A stretch of DNA of 64,000 nucleotides from Petrosia ficiformis. Lineage: Eukaryota; Porifera; Demospongiae; Haplosclerida; Petrosiidae. The translations under genes were made by a program, and so were the position numbers. Of this stretch, positions 10,138 to 22,775 are shown piece by piece. The DNA lies in NCBI GenBank assembly GCA_947044365.1, contig OX345636.1:15239115-15303114 (forward strand). The letters run 5' to 3'. The notes under the pieces were generated by a model. It saw only the letters and a list, made by a program, of their open reading frames with translations. It searched no databases and had not been told where the DNA came from. How positions within the stretch are numbered: position 1 is the first letter of the stretch; the number at the start of each line of letters is the position of its first letter.

Positions 10138-11427
10138 TCACTGGACAGTAGGTTTCTTTATCGAATTCGCCAGGAAATTAATGGCAGAACATAATGATTG
10201 TCCAGAAACTATGCCATCTTCGAAGATGGTTGCTTTAACTGTCATGTGACTACCGACTGAGGGAAATTTTAACTCCAAATGTATCGTTCCAGTAAGTTTA
10301 TGGACATACAACCCATGTCCTATTAAAGGAAAATGGATTTCTTTGTTCTTCTTCAACCTTCTTAAAACCTTTGCATGCACAGATTGGTGTATAGCGGCCA
10401 CTAATTCACCGGCCTTATTTGGTATTGCAGATCCATCCACGTATCCCTTATTGTATGTCATTTGGAAACCAAACTCTATCTTTGCACTTTCCCCACTTGT
10501 ATCTGAGACATCAGTATCAGTGACATCCTGTACACTTGGCTCTGGGGCGTTATCAGTGACAGCCTGTCCACTTGGCCCTGCAATTGACTCTGAGGCATTA
10601 GTGACAACCTGTACAGGGGACCATTTAAGTACAATATCAGGTGCCCCACGAAACAAAAAGCAATCTTTCGAGACATGTTTAGGGATGTTTTGGAGTACTA
10701 AATTCGAAGCCTCCATGGCTCGTGCATGGGCATACAGTTTCATAGTGACTTGTGGGAAACCTTTACGTATGCAATAGAACAGTCTTGTTGTCCAAGTATC
10801 TTCATCAAAGTTATTAGCAGGACTGTCAACGGGCAGAAAACCCGTATAGAATTCATTCTCTTCATTACATGTACCAGCTAAAACATTGTTTAAGAGATTT
10901 AAATCATTTTCGGCAGCAGTTTTTCGTTCTCCACAACTTTCCGATATGATTCCTTGATATTTAGATTTCAATGACATGTTTCCATAAAAATATGGTAAGA
11001 AGAAGTCATGATGTTCATGGTCACAAGTCACTGATGGTTCAGCATGACATTCGGAGGCGTTGGAGCCACAAGAGTTATTTATCATAGTAAATTTTGTTTG
11101 TGGAAAGGACTTGTAGGCATTATGTGTATATACATATAAATATGGATCAAAGTCAGCACAAAGCTGAAACGATGTCTGCACTGTTGAATCTGAAATGTGA
11201 CGTTTTAAAAGACTCAAGTTTGAAGTAACCAGAGATTTTTCCTTAGGAAATAATTTCGACAATGTTGCAGAAGAACCATCTACTTTCATTAAGGGGCTAT
11301 TCCATCCTATGGAAACAGGAAGTGATTCAAAACATTTCAAGGAAAGCTCAAAAATGACAATTGAACTTCCAACATAAAGAAATTTTGCCTGAAAAATGAA
11401 ATCAGAATATAATACTTTTAAAAGCAC
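10138..11427 (-). CDS. 429-codon uncharacterised protein, possibly nuclease-fold
   Basis: This is the longest non-repetitive frame in the left half of the window. Its function is not recognised. Residues 261-266 read GAPDIV, preceded by a hydrophobic strand, and a conserved-looking C-terminal block (KAGELVAAIH and then HFPLIGHGLYV) follows. A G-x-PD motif of this type occurs in PD-(D/E)XK nuclease folds, but I cannot place the remaining catalytic residues, so this is inference only. Residues 285-320 are a low-complexity linker with three related SVQ/AVTD-type units. The first ten codons may be intronic: a good acceptor (TTCATTTTTCAG) ends at about 11392, which would start the exon at AKFLYVGSS. 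In that case upstream exons are missing or lie beyond the piggyBac insertion, which begins only 130 bp upstream. The coding sequence ends at a stop at 10138. No transposon ends were found around it. Confidence 0.6.
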   Translation of the reverse strand: MLLKVLYSDFIFQAKFLYVGSSIVIFELSLKCFESLPVSIGWNSPLMKVDGSSATLSKLFPKEKSLVTSNLSLLKRHISDSTVQTSFQLCADFDPYLYVYTHNAYKSFPQTKFTMINNSCGSNASECHAEPSVTCDHEHHDFFLPYFYGNMSLKSKYQGIISESCGERKTAAENDLNLLNNVLAGTCNEENEFYTGFLPVDSPANNFDEDTWTTRLFYCIRKGFPQVTMKLYAHARAMEASNLVLQNIPKHVSKDCFLFRGAPDIVLKWSPVQVVTNASESIAGPSGQAVTDNAPEPSVQDVTDTDVSDTSGESAKIEFGFQMTYNKGYVDGSAIPNKAGELVAAIHQSVHAKVLRRLKKNKEIHFPLIGHGLYVHKLTGTIHLELKFPSVGSHMTVKATIFEDGIVSGQSLCSAINFLANSIKKPTVQ

Positions 11428-11672
11428 AGATAAATTGTGCTATATATCCTAGGAACAACCTCCTCCTTGACTGGTGTTGTTTTAGTTAGTGACCATTTCT
11501 TTGTGGTCAATTTCTATTTTTAGTTGTTATGCTCATCAGAGTGGACTTTATAGTTTAATTAACCCTTTCACGGATACTTGCGCAATTTTGCGCCGCGACC
11601 ACACCCACAGGAAATGGCTGGTGCGCAAATCTGCGCAGCAGCTATTAAAAATTATATCACCTGCAAGTAAAG

Positions 11673-13752
11673 ATGAATAGAGGTAAAACAGTGCCATCTG
11701 ACCCAGAGTTTTTACTGAAATTGATGGATGACCTCCCTAGCGATGATTCTGATGACGATTTTGACGGTTATCTTACAGAAGAGGAAGAGGATGAATACAG
11801 CTCCACCCAGAAAAATACAGGTAATAAAAATTAATAATGATAACAAAATACAGGTAACTTTAGATATTGTTTTTTGAGTTAAACTTATTAGCAAACACTA
11901 GTTTTAACAAAATTATGTAGACCCTCCATCTCCTGCACTGACATCAACAGTTCAGTTCAGACTGCTGTCCAGACTACTGTCCCAACTAATTTCCAGACAC
12001 CTGTTGCATTTACTTCAACCAGCCCTGGTGAAAACACAAGTAATGCAAACATTATATACATGTATACATAGTATATTACTGTAAGTAAATAACCAGTCTA
12101 TAACAGTGACAGATGAACATAGTAATTATATAATTACTTGAAACTAAACTTTTTGTGTAGGGGTCTATCCTGTAGCAAATTCATTACCTACCTTTACCAT
12201 CACACCTGGAATTATACCAGACATGACTGAGAAGTCTCCGGTTGACTTTTTCAACCTATTTATCGATGACGAGGTAAAGCAGACAATTCTGAATGAGACA
12301 ATTAGATATGCCCACCAGTATATGGAGAGTAACAAGGATTACATAGACCGTCATCCGAAGGCAAGAGTGCATGACTGGGTAAAGCAGCCAATGGTACTGA
12401 AGGAAGTTGACGCCTTACTGGCAATTATTATTGCAATAGGCCTAGTAGGATACCCAACATTACGGTAAGTGAAACAGTACTCCTATACATGCATACATTT
12501 AATGAATTTTAACTTATCTTTGTAGCTGTTATTGGATTACAAAATGGCCATTCATTGGCAAGAACTTTAGCTCCATTATGTCAGGTCGTCGATTTGAACT
12601 AATTCTGAAGTTTCTGCACCTAAACAATGGACAAGAACAACCATCAACAAACAGTGTAAATTATGACAAATTATATAAACTAAGGCCAGTACTCGATAAA
12701 ATAATAAAAAACTTCAAGCAAGCATATATTCCCAATCAGCAACTTTCAGTCGATGAAAGCATGATAGGCTTCAAAGGGAGGCTTTCGTGGGTCCAATATA
12801 TGCCCAAAAAACCTACTAAGTGGGGGATGAAGGCTTGGGTGTTGGCTGACTCAACCAATGGTTATGCTTATAATTGGAAATTATATACAGGAAAGGAAGG
12901 AGTCAAAGTGGCAAAGGTCTTGCTCATAGGGTTGTACTTAATTTAGTTGAAGATCTTGCAGGTAAAGGGTACAATATTTTCATGGATAATTTTTATTCCT
13001 CACCAGCCCTTTATCATGACTTGTACAATCAAGGGTTCGGGGCCTGTGGTACTGTAAGGATAGATCGCAAAGGTCTAAGTGACACATTTAAAACAAAACG
13101 GCTGAAAAAAGGAGAAATTTATAGCGAAAAGACAAGCGAGGGAATGCTTTGCTTGAAATGGAAAGACAAGAGAGAAGTATGCATGCTATCGACACTTCAT
13201 GATGACTCAGTAATTGAAAAAAGAAGACGTGCAAGAGAAACAACTGATGGTACAGAAATTATCAAAAAACCAAGAGTTATTGAGGAATACAATAAGTTTA
13301 TGGGATGTGTTGACCTGTCTGATCAGATGATACTTTATTATGGGTATGCTCACAGGTCCAAAAAATGGTGGAAACGGGCATTTTTTCATCTAATAGATCT
13401 CTGCATTGCAAATGCAAATGTTCTATACAACATTACCGCCACTAAAAAACTTACGCAGTTTGATTTCCGTTTAGAAATTGCCACAGGACTTCTTGATGGA
13501 TTTCATCGTCGAACTCAACAGCGCTATATTTCGCCACACACAGACATCCCACTTCGCCTTACACAGAGACCTTTTCCTGAACCGATAACTTCTGATAAAC
13601 AATACGGAGGTCGTCCCCAGTGTGAAGTCTGCCGGTCTAGGAAAAAGAAAAGATCACAGACACAGTATCAATGCAAGTGCTGTAAAGTACCACTACATAT
13701 TTACCCATGCCTGGAAATATTCCACACCCAACTGAGATATGACTCTCAGTAA
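11673..13752 (+). pseudogene. piggyBac transposase, intron-containing and frameshifted
   Basis: The DDE transposase that cuts and pastes the surrounding element at TTAA. The exon model is 11673-11820 (acidic N-terminus, MNRGKTVPSD then a D/E run), 11921-12039 (Ser/Thr/Gln linker), 12161-12464, and 12526 onward. The 12465 donor (GTAAGT) and the 12524-12525 AG join in phase. The catalytic aspartates are visible in VDESMIGFKGR, in FMDNFYSSP and in GCVDLSDQM. The C-terminus has a Cys/His cross-brace (CEVC, CKCC, H and C residues) as in piggyBac zinc-binding tails. Oddities: the frame changes by one base near 12895-12905, between KLYTGKEG and SGKGLAHRV, and the phase at the first intron does not fit the linker frame. 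So the copy is probably inactive unless these are sequencing errors. Confidence 0.9.
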
Positions 13753-13772
13753 AAAAAAACAACAATAATAAT

Positions 13773-13905
13773 AATATATATATATATATACATGTATATA
13801 CATACACACACATATATATACATACATATATATATACATACATATATACATACATACATATACACATACATACATATATACATACATACTTACGCATATA
13901 TACAA
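13773..13905. repeat. (TA)n / (CATA)n microsatellite inside the piggyBac 3' region
   Basis: Low-complexity TATA and CATACATA run immediately after the transposase stop codon. Confidence 0.9.
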
Positions 13906-14529
13906 TAGTCATTCTATCATTACAAATATATTTACAATTACATACATTACATAATTATGATTTCCAACACTATTTGACTCATATTGACACATATTATTAC
14001 AAGTAATACATCACACTCATTACCTAATACTCTTTCGAGATGACAGCCAAGTTTTCAAAGGTAGGAGACACTGTTGCAACGATATATATATACCATGTTC
14101 TAACTAGTATGACGACGATCAAATTTTCCAAGTTTCTCGAGTCAGTCGCTCCATCAAACGTAACTCAAACACTTAGTGAAGGGAATATAGAGTGCCTTAT
14201 TGGTTTATAAAAGATAGTGGAATGTAAACAAGTCAGAAAACAACCAGCAGACAACAAAATACACAGAAAGGTGAAATACCAAAGGTCGATCACGCGATCA
14301 CGTGAATGAGACGCCCACAAACGTTTTATACAGTTTAATTTAATTATCCGTGAAAGGGTTAACATGCTTTACTATAAGTATAACTAACACTTGACCTCCC
14401 AATAAGTATATTCACTGTTTTGGGTAGGTAGCATAGCAGACTAACTGTTGTGTAGACACAACCTATACACATACTCTAATAGTACTGCCACAATTTAGGC
14501 ACAAAGAACAATTATTTCAACTACTATTG

Positions 14530-14578
14530 TTTTTATGGCCCGTAGGGCCATCCCTATAATTGCTTTCCACGGGGTTTA

Positions 14579-14626
<48 letters not shown>

Positions 14627-15034
14627 TTGTGTCACTTGCGCGACTATGCGTTGTATACGTAGTTAAGGAAGTTGCGTCATTCCCGGGGGCTCGGTCAATT
14701 AATGGGCGTGGCGCGTAAAAGAACGCGCGCTCCAACTCTACACGACCAGCAGGAAGAAAGCTGCCTGTAGCTAAGTAGCTTACGTAGAAACTGGAACTAG
14801 TAGCTAGCTATTCTGCCTGAAATATATTCCTAAAGTTCTACAAGGTCCTTTGAAAGGTCAGGAGAGTAGATAATCAAAATAATAACTATAATAAGCTGAT
14901 GTGTTTTAGGCATGATAAAGTCAGCCATGATTACTGAATGCTGGACACCACAAAGCAGTCATAGGGATACTTTTGTCTTCACTTAAATTTGTAAAGCAAT
15001 CATAGGGATGTTTTTTTTCTCTATATACACTTGT
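14530..15034 (+). mobile_element. Non-autonomous element family X, copy 1
   Basis: Starts with ATGGCCCGTAGGGCCATCCC and ends near AAGCAATCATAGGGATG followed by a T run. The ends are inverted over about 20 bp: CATCCCTATAATTGCTTTCC versus CATCCCTATGATTGCTTTAC. The interior has a (TA)n tract (14581-14624) and a CpG-rich block with GGGCGTGGCGCGTAA. Other copies lie at 19028, 53730, 56872 (inverted) and 60003. The superfamily is not assigned. Confidence 0.82.
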
Positions 15035-15576
15035 TGTAATCTGTGGGCACAGACTCATAGGAAGGTAATTTTTGGCAATTTTTTTTATTTTGAGGAGGAA
15101 GGGTCATTGCAAGTTTTAAGTGTTGCATACATTGCCAGTTTATCTGTTAATGAAACAACTTACAGTTTCTCCTTTCGCCTTCTTATTAGGAGGTTGTTGA
15201 ATAGACTCATGAGGTGTGGCCATCTATCTGAGGAAAATATAAACTGTAAAATTATCAAATGCAGATAATGAAGAGCAAGAGATAGTCATAATGAAAAAAA
15301 AACCAGCAAGAATTTTGTATGAGAGAGACAGAGAGGGATACAGAGAGACAGAGAGAAAGAGAATGAATGCTGTGCAGGCACAAGAGAATTGGAAAACTGA
15401 AAAAAATGAGGAATCCATACAGCTATATCAACAAGCAAACATGCAACATACACAACATTCATAACTCACAATCACAGGTCCACAAAGGTTTGCGGCTAGT
15501 CCGTGTTTGATTCCAAGGAACTAACCAATAATCTCTAGAGAGAGCCCAAACAATATCAAGAAGATGCTACACAGAA

Positions 15577-15800
15577 AAAAATGTCGAGGAGCTTCTCAAG
15601 ATTCAGTGATGATACACTCAGATGAGAGATAGAGAGGGAACAGGAAAAAAATACGAGGAGACGAGAGAGAGAGGGGCAGGAAGAAAATGTCGAGAAGGTT
15701 CCGTAATGCCACACACTCAGATGAGAGAGAGGGGGACAGAAAAAAATATCACGGTTCAAGGGTTCGGTAATGCTATAAAAAAAACTCAGATAGAGAGTGA
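15577..15800. repeat. Degenerate purine-rich tandem repeat
   Basis: About three imperfect units of roughly 85 bp with CACTCAGATGAGAGA, an AGAAAAAAAT tract and a GTTCGGTAATGC-like segment. Confidence 0.65.
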
Positions 15801-17526
15801 GAAAGGCCGGCCAGGAAATATAGTAACTGCAGTCACAGTATAGGACAAGCAAATTCAAAACTGCCAAAACTGAATGACTTCACGCAATATATATGGGGTT
15901 TATGCTTCAAAATTTTGGAAGGAAGTTCATAATTTTTCAAATTGTAAAAAAAAAATTACACTATATACCCAATTATTAATTAATTATTATTCCTTGTCTC
16001 TATGAGTCTTCGGTACCTCCAGAATCAAAGTAGAATGCGCTGTAGTAAATGGACATGTACATACATACATACATAATTATACATCATAGTTATACATATG
16101 TAACAGTTCTTTTCTATGCTCAGAAAAAGGGCATTAAAAAAAACTATATGTTCCCAGAACACACACCCAGTGCAATACTGCAGTAGCTTAGTCATTGACA
16201 GAACAGGAGAATATCTTCAGTTTCTTGAATAGACTCAAAAAAATACTATAATTTTATGAAGGCCGTGACTGGACGCAAAAATGGTTGACTTTTCAATTGA
16301 TATAAGGAATTGCAGATACTATGAACTGCATTAGCTTCTGCAAGATATGCATATGTTATTTTCTAGCTGACTGTTGTGTTTATAAGATTTTAAAAGAATT
16401 CTATCTGATTTTTTTTTTTTTTTTTTTTTGCATGATAGACTGACAGATGGACACAACCAATCAGTTAATAACCAACATACTGCCTGGGTAACGAGTTATC
16501 AGTTTATTATAGACTATAAACATTGACCAAGTACAATATGTTAACAATAGAGGAAGTGACTTAATAACTGTTGTAAGTAACCAACAACCAGTGTGAAAGG
16601 GTAGTCACCGAAAAGACAAGTGCTAAATATAAACTCAAAGTACACGTTAGTATAACTGAAGACTTTAAATTAAATAATTAAACATCGTACAACATATGTA
16701 CAACATGACTAATTATATATTATAACAATAACAGTAATAGTCTATGTTGGTAGACACAGCTCTTACATGGTTACACACACATACAATACATACATACATA
16801 CTACAACTGGTGATATGGCCATTTTATATCATTGATCACCACATGATTGTAGATTATTATATCCTATTGCACTACAGTTCTATACACACATACATGGTAA
16901 TATAGATTATCATATCCTATTGCACTACAGTTCTAATACATACATACATGGACCATATCACATTAAAAGAACTTGTAATTAAACATTAAGTACAAGCATA
17001 AGCACTAAAAAGGACAAGCACATAACTAAAAATAAATGTCAAACCTCTTAATTATTTACTTACCACACAAATTCTTATCACTGTCACAACAATGCTTATG
17101 TTGTCATAGTCTAACTATGCTCATTTTCATTGAAACAATCAGAAACCAAAAGATAGATATAATATCGGATCGGTATCAGTTATCAGTACATATCAAAAGT
17201 AATTATTGGAATATTAGTAAAATACTCAGGTTATACACACACAGTAATTGTTTCCCAATCACACTTATGTACTTATATATAATAAATAACAAGTAGCTAC
17301 ACAAATTAGAAATACTATATACATGTATCTCCACATTGAACTCAAATTTGTGGTCATGGTTACAGACAGTAGTATTATACAATGGTGGGTGTAATTAATT
17401 GTTTAATGCCACAGTACTGTTTTGCTAGGTGTGAGGGTTTAAATTAGTATTCACTAATGATATTCACACAGTATTCATGTGTTATAACTTTGTAAGGGCA
17501 ACTGTGGACAATCTGAAGTATATATA

Positions 17527-17588
17527 CACTGATCAGATTGTTTCGACCTATTGGGTCTCATCAGCACAGTGTATCCCAAATTCACAAT
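17527..17588 (-). repeat. Inverted copy of the repeat at 8243-8304
   Basis: Reverse complement of 8243-8304 over about 62 bp with a few substitutions. Confidence 0.65.
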
Positions 17589-18320
17589 ACAAGACTGATC
17601 ATGTCACTTAATTATAGTGAGGTAAGAGTTTTTGTTTATTGTCAATTATTGGTCAATTTTCATTTTAGTTAGTTATGATTATTGCGATAGACTTGTTATA
17701 ACTAAAAGTCAAAATACCTTACTAAAAAGGGTTTTATTTATAGTATATGTGTGTGTGTATGAGAAAGGGGTTCTTTAGGAACTTTTAGTTAGCTTAAACC
17801 CTTTTAGTAATTACCTAAAATATAATTAAACTAAAAGTTTGAGAAACCAGGCATACTACAACTATAACTAAAAGTAGTCATTTTGTCACACACAGGGGCA
17901 CACAATAGAGCTCTAACCTGGACATGTATCTCCTTTGTATGTCAACCTGAGGTCCTTTTGTTGGTATTTGGTTACATTAATATAAGTATCATCCCTTGTA
18001 TAATGTGTAGTACATGAGGTACATAGGGGGGGATGTATTTCTTGTCACTCAAGCATGTATTCTGTTGTTTATAGAGTATACTTATATGAAGTGACAACCC
18101 TGAGTAGTAGCCTCAAAGTCTGACTCCATTGTTTTGCATCACCCTGTCAGCTAATTAAAGTGTATGCCATCCCAAAGACTAAATGATCTTTCCTGAAATC
18201 AACAATGTTTTAGTGGAAATTGCAAACCTGCACATACTGTGAAATATTGTTGTACATGTAATAATGATTACAAATATATTTCTGGAACATAATTACTATT
18301 CAAATTTTATTGATAACTAA

Positions 18321-18654
18321 TAGTCGAATATTGAAATATTTGGATATTCATTCGTTATTTAGGTATTCGAATGTATTTTGTGGTATTCATTTAACGTTTG
18401 CACATGCGCGGAAACAAAACATATGCAATTACATGTATTAAGAAAATTAAATGGGGCGGAGAAGTTTCTTGGTTCATTTCACTGGTTTTCAAGGCTTGTA
18501 TATCAGAAAATGAACAATAAAAACACAGTGGTTGCTGTTATAAACATCTACTTACAGCAAAATGGTGAGCCAATGCTCAATATTTTACAAGAAACAATTC
18601 AAACAATTTATGATGAATAAGCAAGCGAGTATTGAAGTATTCGTTTCAGTACTA
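18321..18654. mobile_element. hAT MITE, confirmed by empty site in the duplicate
   Basis: Flanked by ATAACTAA at 18313-18320 and 18655-18662. The unoccupied paralogous site at 47227-47234 has a single ATAACTAA, a direct demonstration of insertion. The right end as reverse complement is TAGTACTGAAACGAATA, close to the ends of the element at 57721-58130. The left end starts TAGTCGAATATTGAA. 334 bp, no transposase. Confidence 0.95.
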
Positions 18655-18780
18655 ATAACTAATAATTCATGATCTTGTGAATACAAGAAGTACAACAAGT
18701 AACATACATCTGTTGCTAAAATGTACTGTACAAGTATAAATGCAATTTTATTTTCCTAAATGCTGATTTTTTCCTGTTAA

Positions 18781-19556
18781 TCCTCTTATCCGGGCAGTGT
18801 GGGACCAAGAGGTGCCCGTATCTTTGAAACTGCCCATAAATTTGAAAGCAGCTATACTTAACTCCTTATTACAAAATTGTTTTGATTTCTAGTTTTGTTT
18901 TCAGGGAACAACTCTCCTTTTTCTTTTCCCCAGCTTAGTAACCTCCATGCTCTCACTGCCTAAGGTGTCAATCATGATCGCACGTGTTAACACACGCCTT
19001 AATTAAAAATTTATCTTTAATTAAAACTTTTTTATAGCCCGTAGGGCCATCCCTATAATTGCTTTCCACGGGGTTTAATGTATATATATATATATGTTTG
19101 TGTCACTTGCGCGACTATGCGTTGTATACGTAGTTAAGGAAGTTGCGTCATTCCCGGGGGCTCGGTCAATTAATGGGCGTGGCGCGTAAACGAACGCGCG
19201 ATCAAGCTCTACACACCAGCAGAAAGAAAGCTGTTGAACTTACGTAGAAACTGGAACTAATAGCTAGCTATTCTGCCTGAAATATATTCCTAAAGTTCTA
19301 CAAGGTCCTTTGAAAGGTCAGGACAGTAGATAATCAAAATAATAACTATAATAAGCTGTTGTCTTTCATGCTTGATAAAGTCAGCCATGATTACTGAATT
19401 CTGCACACCACAAAGCAGTCATATCTTCACTTAAATTTGTAAAGCAATCATAGGGATGTTTTTTTCTCTATATACACTTGTTTTAATTTTAATTTTTGCT
19501 GCCCGGTAGAAGGAGGTGCCTGTAAGTACGGCATCCGGATAAGTGGGGTTCCACTG
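18781..19556. mobile_element. Tigger/pogo-like MITE with truncated left end
   Basis: The right end, read inward, is CAGTGGAACCCCACTTATCC followed by the TA target (19557-19558), matching the end style of Tigger/pogo elements. The left side begins abruptly at CCTCTTATCCGGGCAG, so the first ~11 bases of that end are lost. The duplicate locus (near 47341) lacks the element. Family X copy 2 is nested inside it. Confidence 0.8.
19028..19491 (+). mobile_element. Non-autonomous element family X, copy 2
   Basis: About 460 bp. Very similar to 14530-15034 throughout, including the CpG-rich core (GTCACTTGCGCGACTATGCG). It is nested in the Tigger-like insertion, so it moved later than that element. Confidence 0.85.
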
Positions 19557-21348
19557 TACATGTATTTACAAGTACTAGTGATCTACATGTATAATGTGTA
19601 GTATATAAAGCATAGTATTAATGTGGTGTATTATTATCATTCACATTCTAGTTCCTATGAAAACAACAGATGTTACTTACTCATTTCAGAGTAATTAGTA
19701 TGTACATGAATTTGTCACATTGTAATAAATTACTATGGGAATTTCATTATGGCATGTACATTGTACTTCATATATTAGTCAATCTAGATCAATATCAAAG
19801 AATTAAATTTCCACTCGATAAGCTAGACAAGAGTGTGGCTAAACTGCTTCAAACATGGATAATGATGACAATGCTGATGACATTCGACAGCAGAACAGCA
19901 TCATGAATACCCAATTGTGATTATGTAATTACTACCTTCAGAAGAACAACTTTAGTATATGCATTTCATCAGACACCCTTTATTCAGTGGTACATGTACA
20001 TGTAGATCTGGCTTTGTCAAACTATCAAGGAATTAATAAACATACGGCTGTTAATAACATAGGTGGGTACCAAGCGGCTAACACAAAATAATTAACTATG
20101 TAATGTGGCTGATTTTTGACCTTTGTATATTATAATAATTATATATATTATAATGCTATATACTAGTGAAATGCAAAGCATTTTAGGGGCAAGCTTGAGG
20201 ATGTTCTACTGTGTGCCTGAAATATATAGCACATGGGTAATTGGGTGTATGCTTCGAAGATACAGCTCAAACCAGCTCCAAAACACATTGTTACAAACAA
20301 GACTGAGAAGGATTCTAACCAGGGTACCCCTGATTGAAACAAACAGTGAAATGAATACAAAAAAAACAATAACTGAGTGGGATTCAAACCCAGTTAAAAC
20401 CATCAGCTCTATAAACAATTGTGTACATTCGTTCGGTGAAAACCAAAAAAAAAAGGATAACTGAGTGGAACCAATTAAGACCCTTATCTCTATACAAAAG
20501 TTCAGTTCACTATATATATACAGGGGGTTTACTAAATACAATGTATAAATGTGGTTTGGTCACATTTAGGTATATAAAAATTGCACAGATGACCACAAGA
20601 GAACTACACTTGTGTATAGAGATGGATGACAAGAGACAAGTTGGATATTAAAAAATTCATGTTGAATTACTTAGTAACACATCCCTGCTACATAAGTAAT
20701 GTTTACTAGTTTAAGAAGTATTTCTGTTAAAATATTTCGGTCTCTGTAGAGACCTCCAAAAATTGTAAAGCTGACGGTATTTCAGGTCACCTCTACGGAT
20801 AATTGGGGTAAGTTTTCAATTAGCAATAACCACACCTCGGTTGAACCTCATTGGTTATGGTACTGCCACTGCGCAAAGCTGATTGTTGTGCCTATCAAAT
20901 TCTGTTTATGTAGTCAAGCACGTGCTCATTCTCTTGTGGGTTTGCAGAGTGTAGTAATGAATATAATTATTTATAATTAACAGTTACAGATTTATTTTAT
21001 GATGATTCATTGGGCAGTAAGTAGCTATACAAAATGGTAGCATACACACACATACATGTACATGTATGTGTGTGTACGCTACTATTTTTACCACACCCAG
21101 GCGTTTAATTGAAGGTGAGGCGTTTATTGTAAATGCAACATGTATTATATAGGCGTTTAATCAAATAAGGTGTTTATATGAGGATATACGGTACATGTAT
21201 GGATCTCAAAGGTTTGGTTCACCTGAGCTCAACTACAATGGAATGTGGTGGTAAGGTGGGAGAAGGGCCTGGGAAAGGGTCGGGTGAACTACATATTTAC
21301 TGGTTATAGCAGATGTGGTAATTAAAATGACATGTTGTGACCCACAAG

Positions 21349-21832
21349 CATAAGCTCTAGTAACAATACACATACTTACACTCTTTAACCATAAGCTCTA
21401 GTAGATAGACTAACAATACACATACTTATACTCTTTAACCATAAGCTCTAGTAACAATACACATACTTACACTCTTTAGCCATAAGCTTTAGTAGATAGA
21501 CTAACAATACACATACTTACATGCACCCTCTTTAGCCATAAGCTCTAGTAGATAGACTAACAATACACATACTTACACACTTTAACCATAAGCTCTAGTA
21601 GATATACTAACAATACACATACTTATACTCTTTAACCATAAGCTCTAGTAGATAGACTAACAATACACATACTTACCCTCTTTAACCATAAGCTCTAGTA
21701 GATAGACTAACAATACACATACTTACCCTCTTTAACCATAAGCTCTATAGATAGACTAACAATACACATACTTACACTCTTTAACCATAAGCTCTAGTGG
21801 ATAGACTAACTATACACATACTTACACTCTTT
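21349..21832 (+). repeat. 50-bp tandem repeat, about ten units
   Basis: The unit contains ATAAGCTCTAGTAGATAGAC, then TAACAATACACATACTTACA and CTCTTTAACC. Some units lack TAGATAGAC. Copy B of the segment has only about six units at 49151-49455. Confidence 0.95.
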
Positions 21833-22154
21833 GCTAATATTTTCATTTTGATGGTTTTTCACTACTTCAGGTCTGTGCAAATTACTTATTAAATCACATT
21901 CATGACATGCAAATGTATAGAAATCACTATTGATGAAATCTTCAACCAGACATGACCTTTGTTAGTCTGGTGTCCTTCACTTAGAGAAGTAAGGGTTTGG
22001 TGCTGTAAAAAGCCTACCCAGTAGTACTAGCAACATATAAAGGAGCATACACACATGCATGTTAGCTACACTAGTGATGTTTGTACAATATGTATACACA
22101 ACACAACAGTAGGTTCCTAAAAGTAAAGTTAGCAACTACAAGAAAGAAATGTTA

Positions 22155-22775
22155 TTAAGGTGGTACTAGGGAGTGGGCGGATGCGACTCCAATCAGTTTC
22201 AAAATAGAATATTATATAATATGACTCTAACCTGGTGTAATAGCAACCTTCATATCTCTTGATCAGCTTTATATTGTCCTGTAATTGAAGAAATATGGTT
22301 AAAATTGCCATTTTTCCTATTGCAATAAGTACAAAACTACGAAAGCCACGCCCACCAATCATGGCGTGCACCAAGTACAATGTATTTTGAGAAAACAAAT
22401 AGAGCCGTTTTCTGAAAATTCATTTTATTTTTATAGTTACAAGAGGCTGAAGAAAGCTGAATTCTGTAGCTTTTCACTGAAACCATAAAATTTACCTTTC
22501 TAGACACTATCAAACTCCGATCTTTCTCAGAGAGCAACTACAGTTACCCCGCCATTGTTTGCCACCCACCGCCCCCTCCACCACCTGTGGGCCGTGTTTA
22601 GGTTTGTTTCTGAAAATAAACTATCAGTGAAAACATTTAGGCCCAATAATTATACCCCCGGGTGGGTGTGGCTTCCAAAAAATACAGAATGGAACCAGAT
22701 TGTATGCAGCAAGAAGCTGGCAAGACTAGACACTGATTGGAGTTTCATCTACCCCTCCCCCTAGTACAACCTTAA
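22155..22775. mobile_element. TTAA-flanked non-autonomous element
   Basis: TTAA at 22155-22158 and 22772-22775. Inverted ends: GGTGGTACTAGGGAGTGGGC on the left and, as reverse complement on the right, GGTTGTACTAGGGGGAGGGG. Absent from copy B, which has one TTAA at the matching place near 49735. TTAA targets are used by piggyBac and Kolobok. These ends do not start with CCC, so the family is left open. Confidence 0.88.

Larger units (their letters stand above)
11559..14362 (+). mobile_element. Complete-length piggyBac transposon
   Basis: The element is flanked by TTAA at both ends (11559-11562 and 14359-14362), the diagnostic piggyBac target. Just inside are 14-bp perfect terminal inverted repeats, CCCTTTCACGGATA at 11563-11576 and its exact reverse complement at 14345-14358. 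Total span is 2.8 kb, a normal autonomous size. It contains a spliced-looking transposase gene with all three catalytic aspartates but at least one frameshift. It sits 130 bp upstream of the 429-codon minus-strand gene. Perfect end repeats suggest a fairly recent insertion. Confidence 0.96.
15035..18251. other. No supported gene
   Basis: Contains a purine-rich stretch (15300-15380), a T22 run near 16411, a tandem duplication of about 70 bp at 16845-16950 (ATCCTATTGCACTACAGTTC twice) and the inverted dispersed repeat at 17527-17588. No frame looks like a protein domain. Confidence 0.55.

Noticed and set aside
20163..20541. Overlapping 74-113-codon frames shared by both duplicated segments
   Set aside because: Present in both copies only because the DNA is duplicated. 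The frames shift between copies and show no domain.
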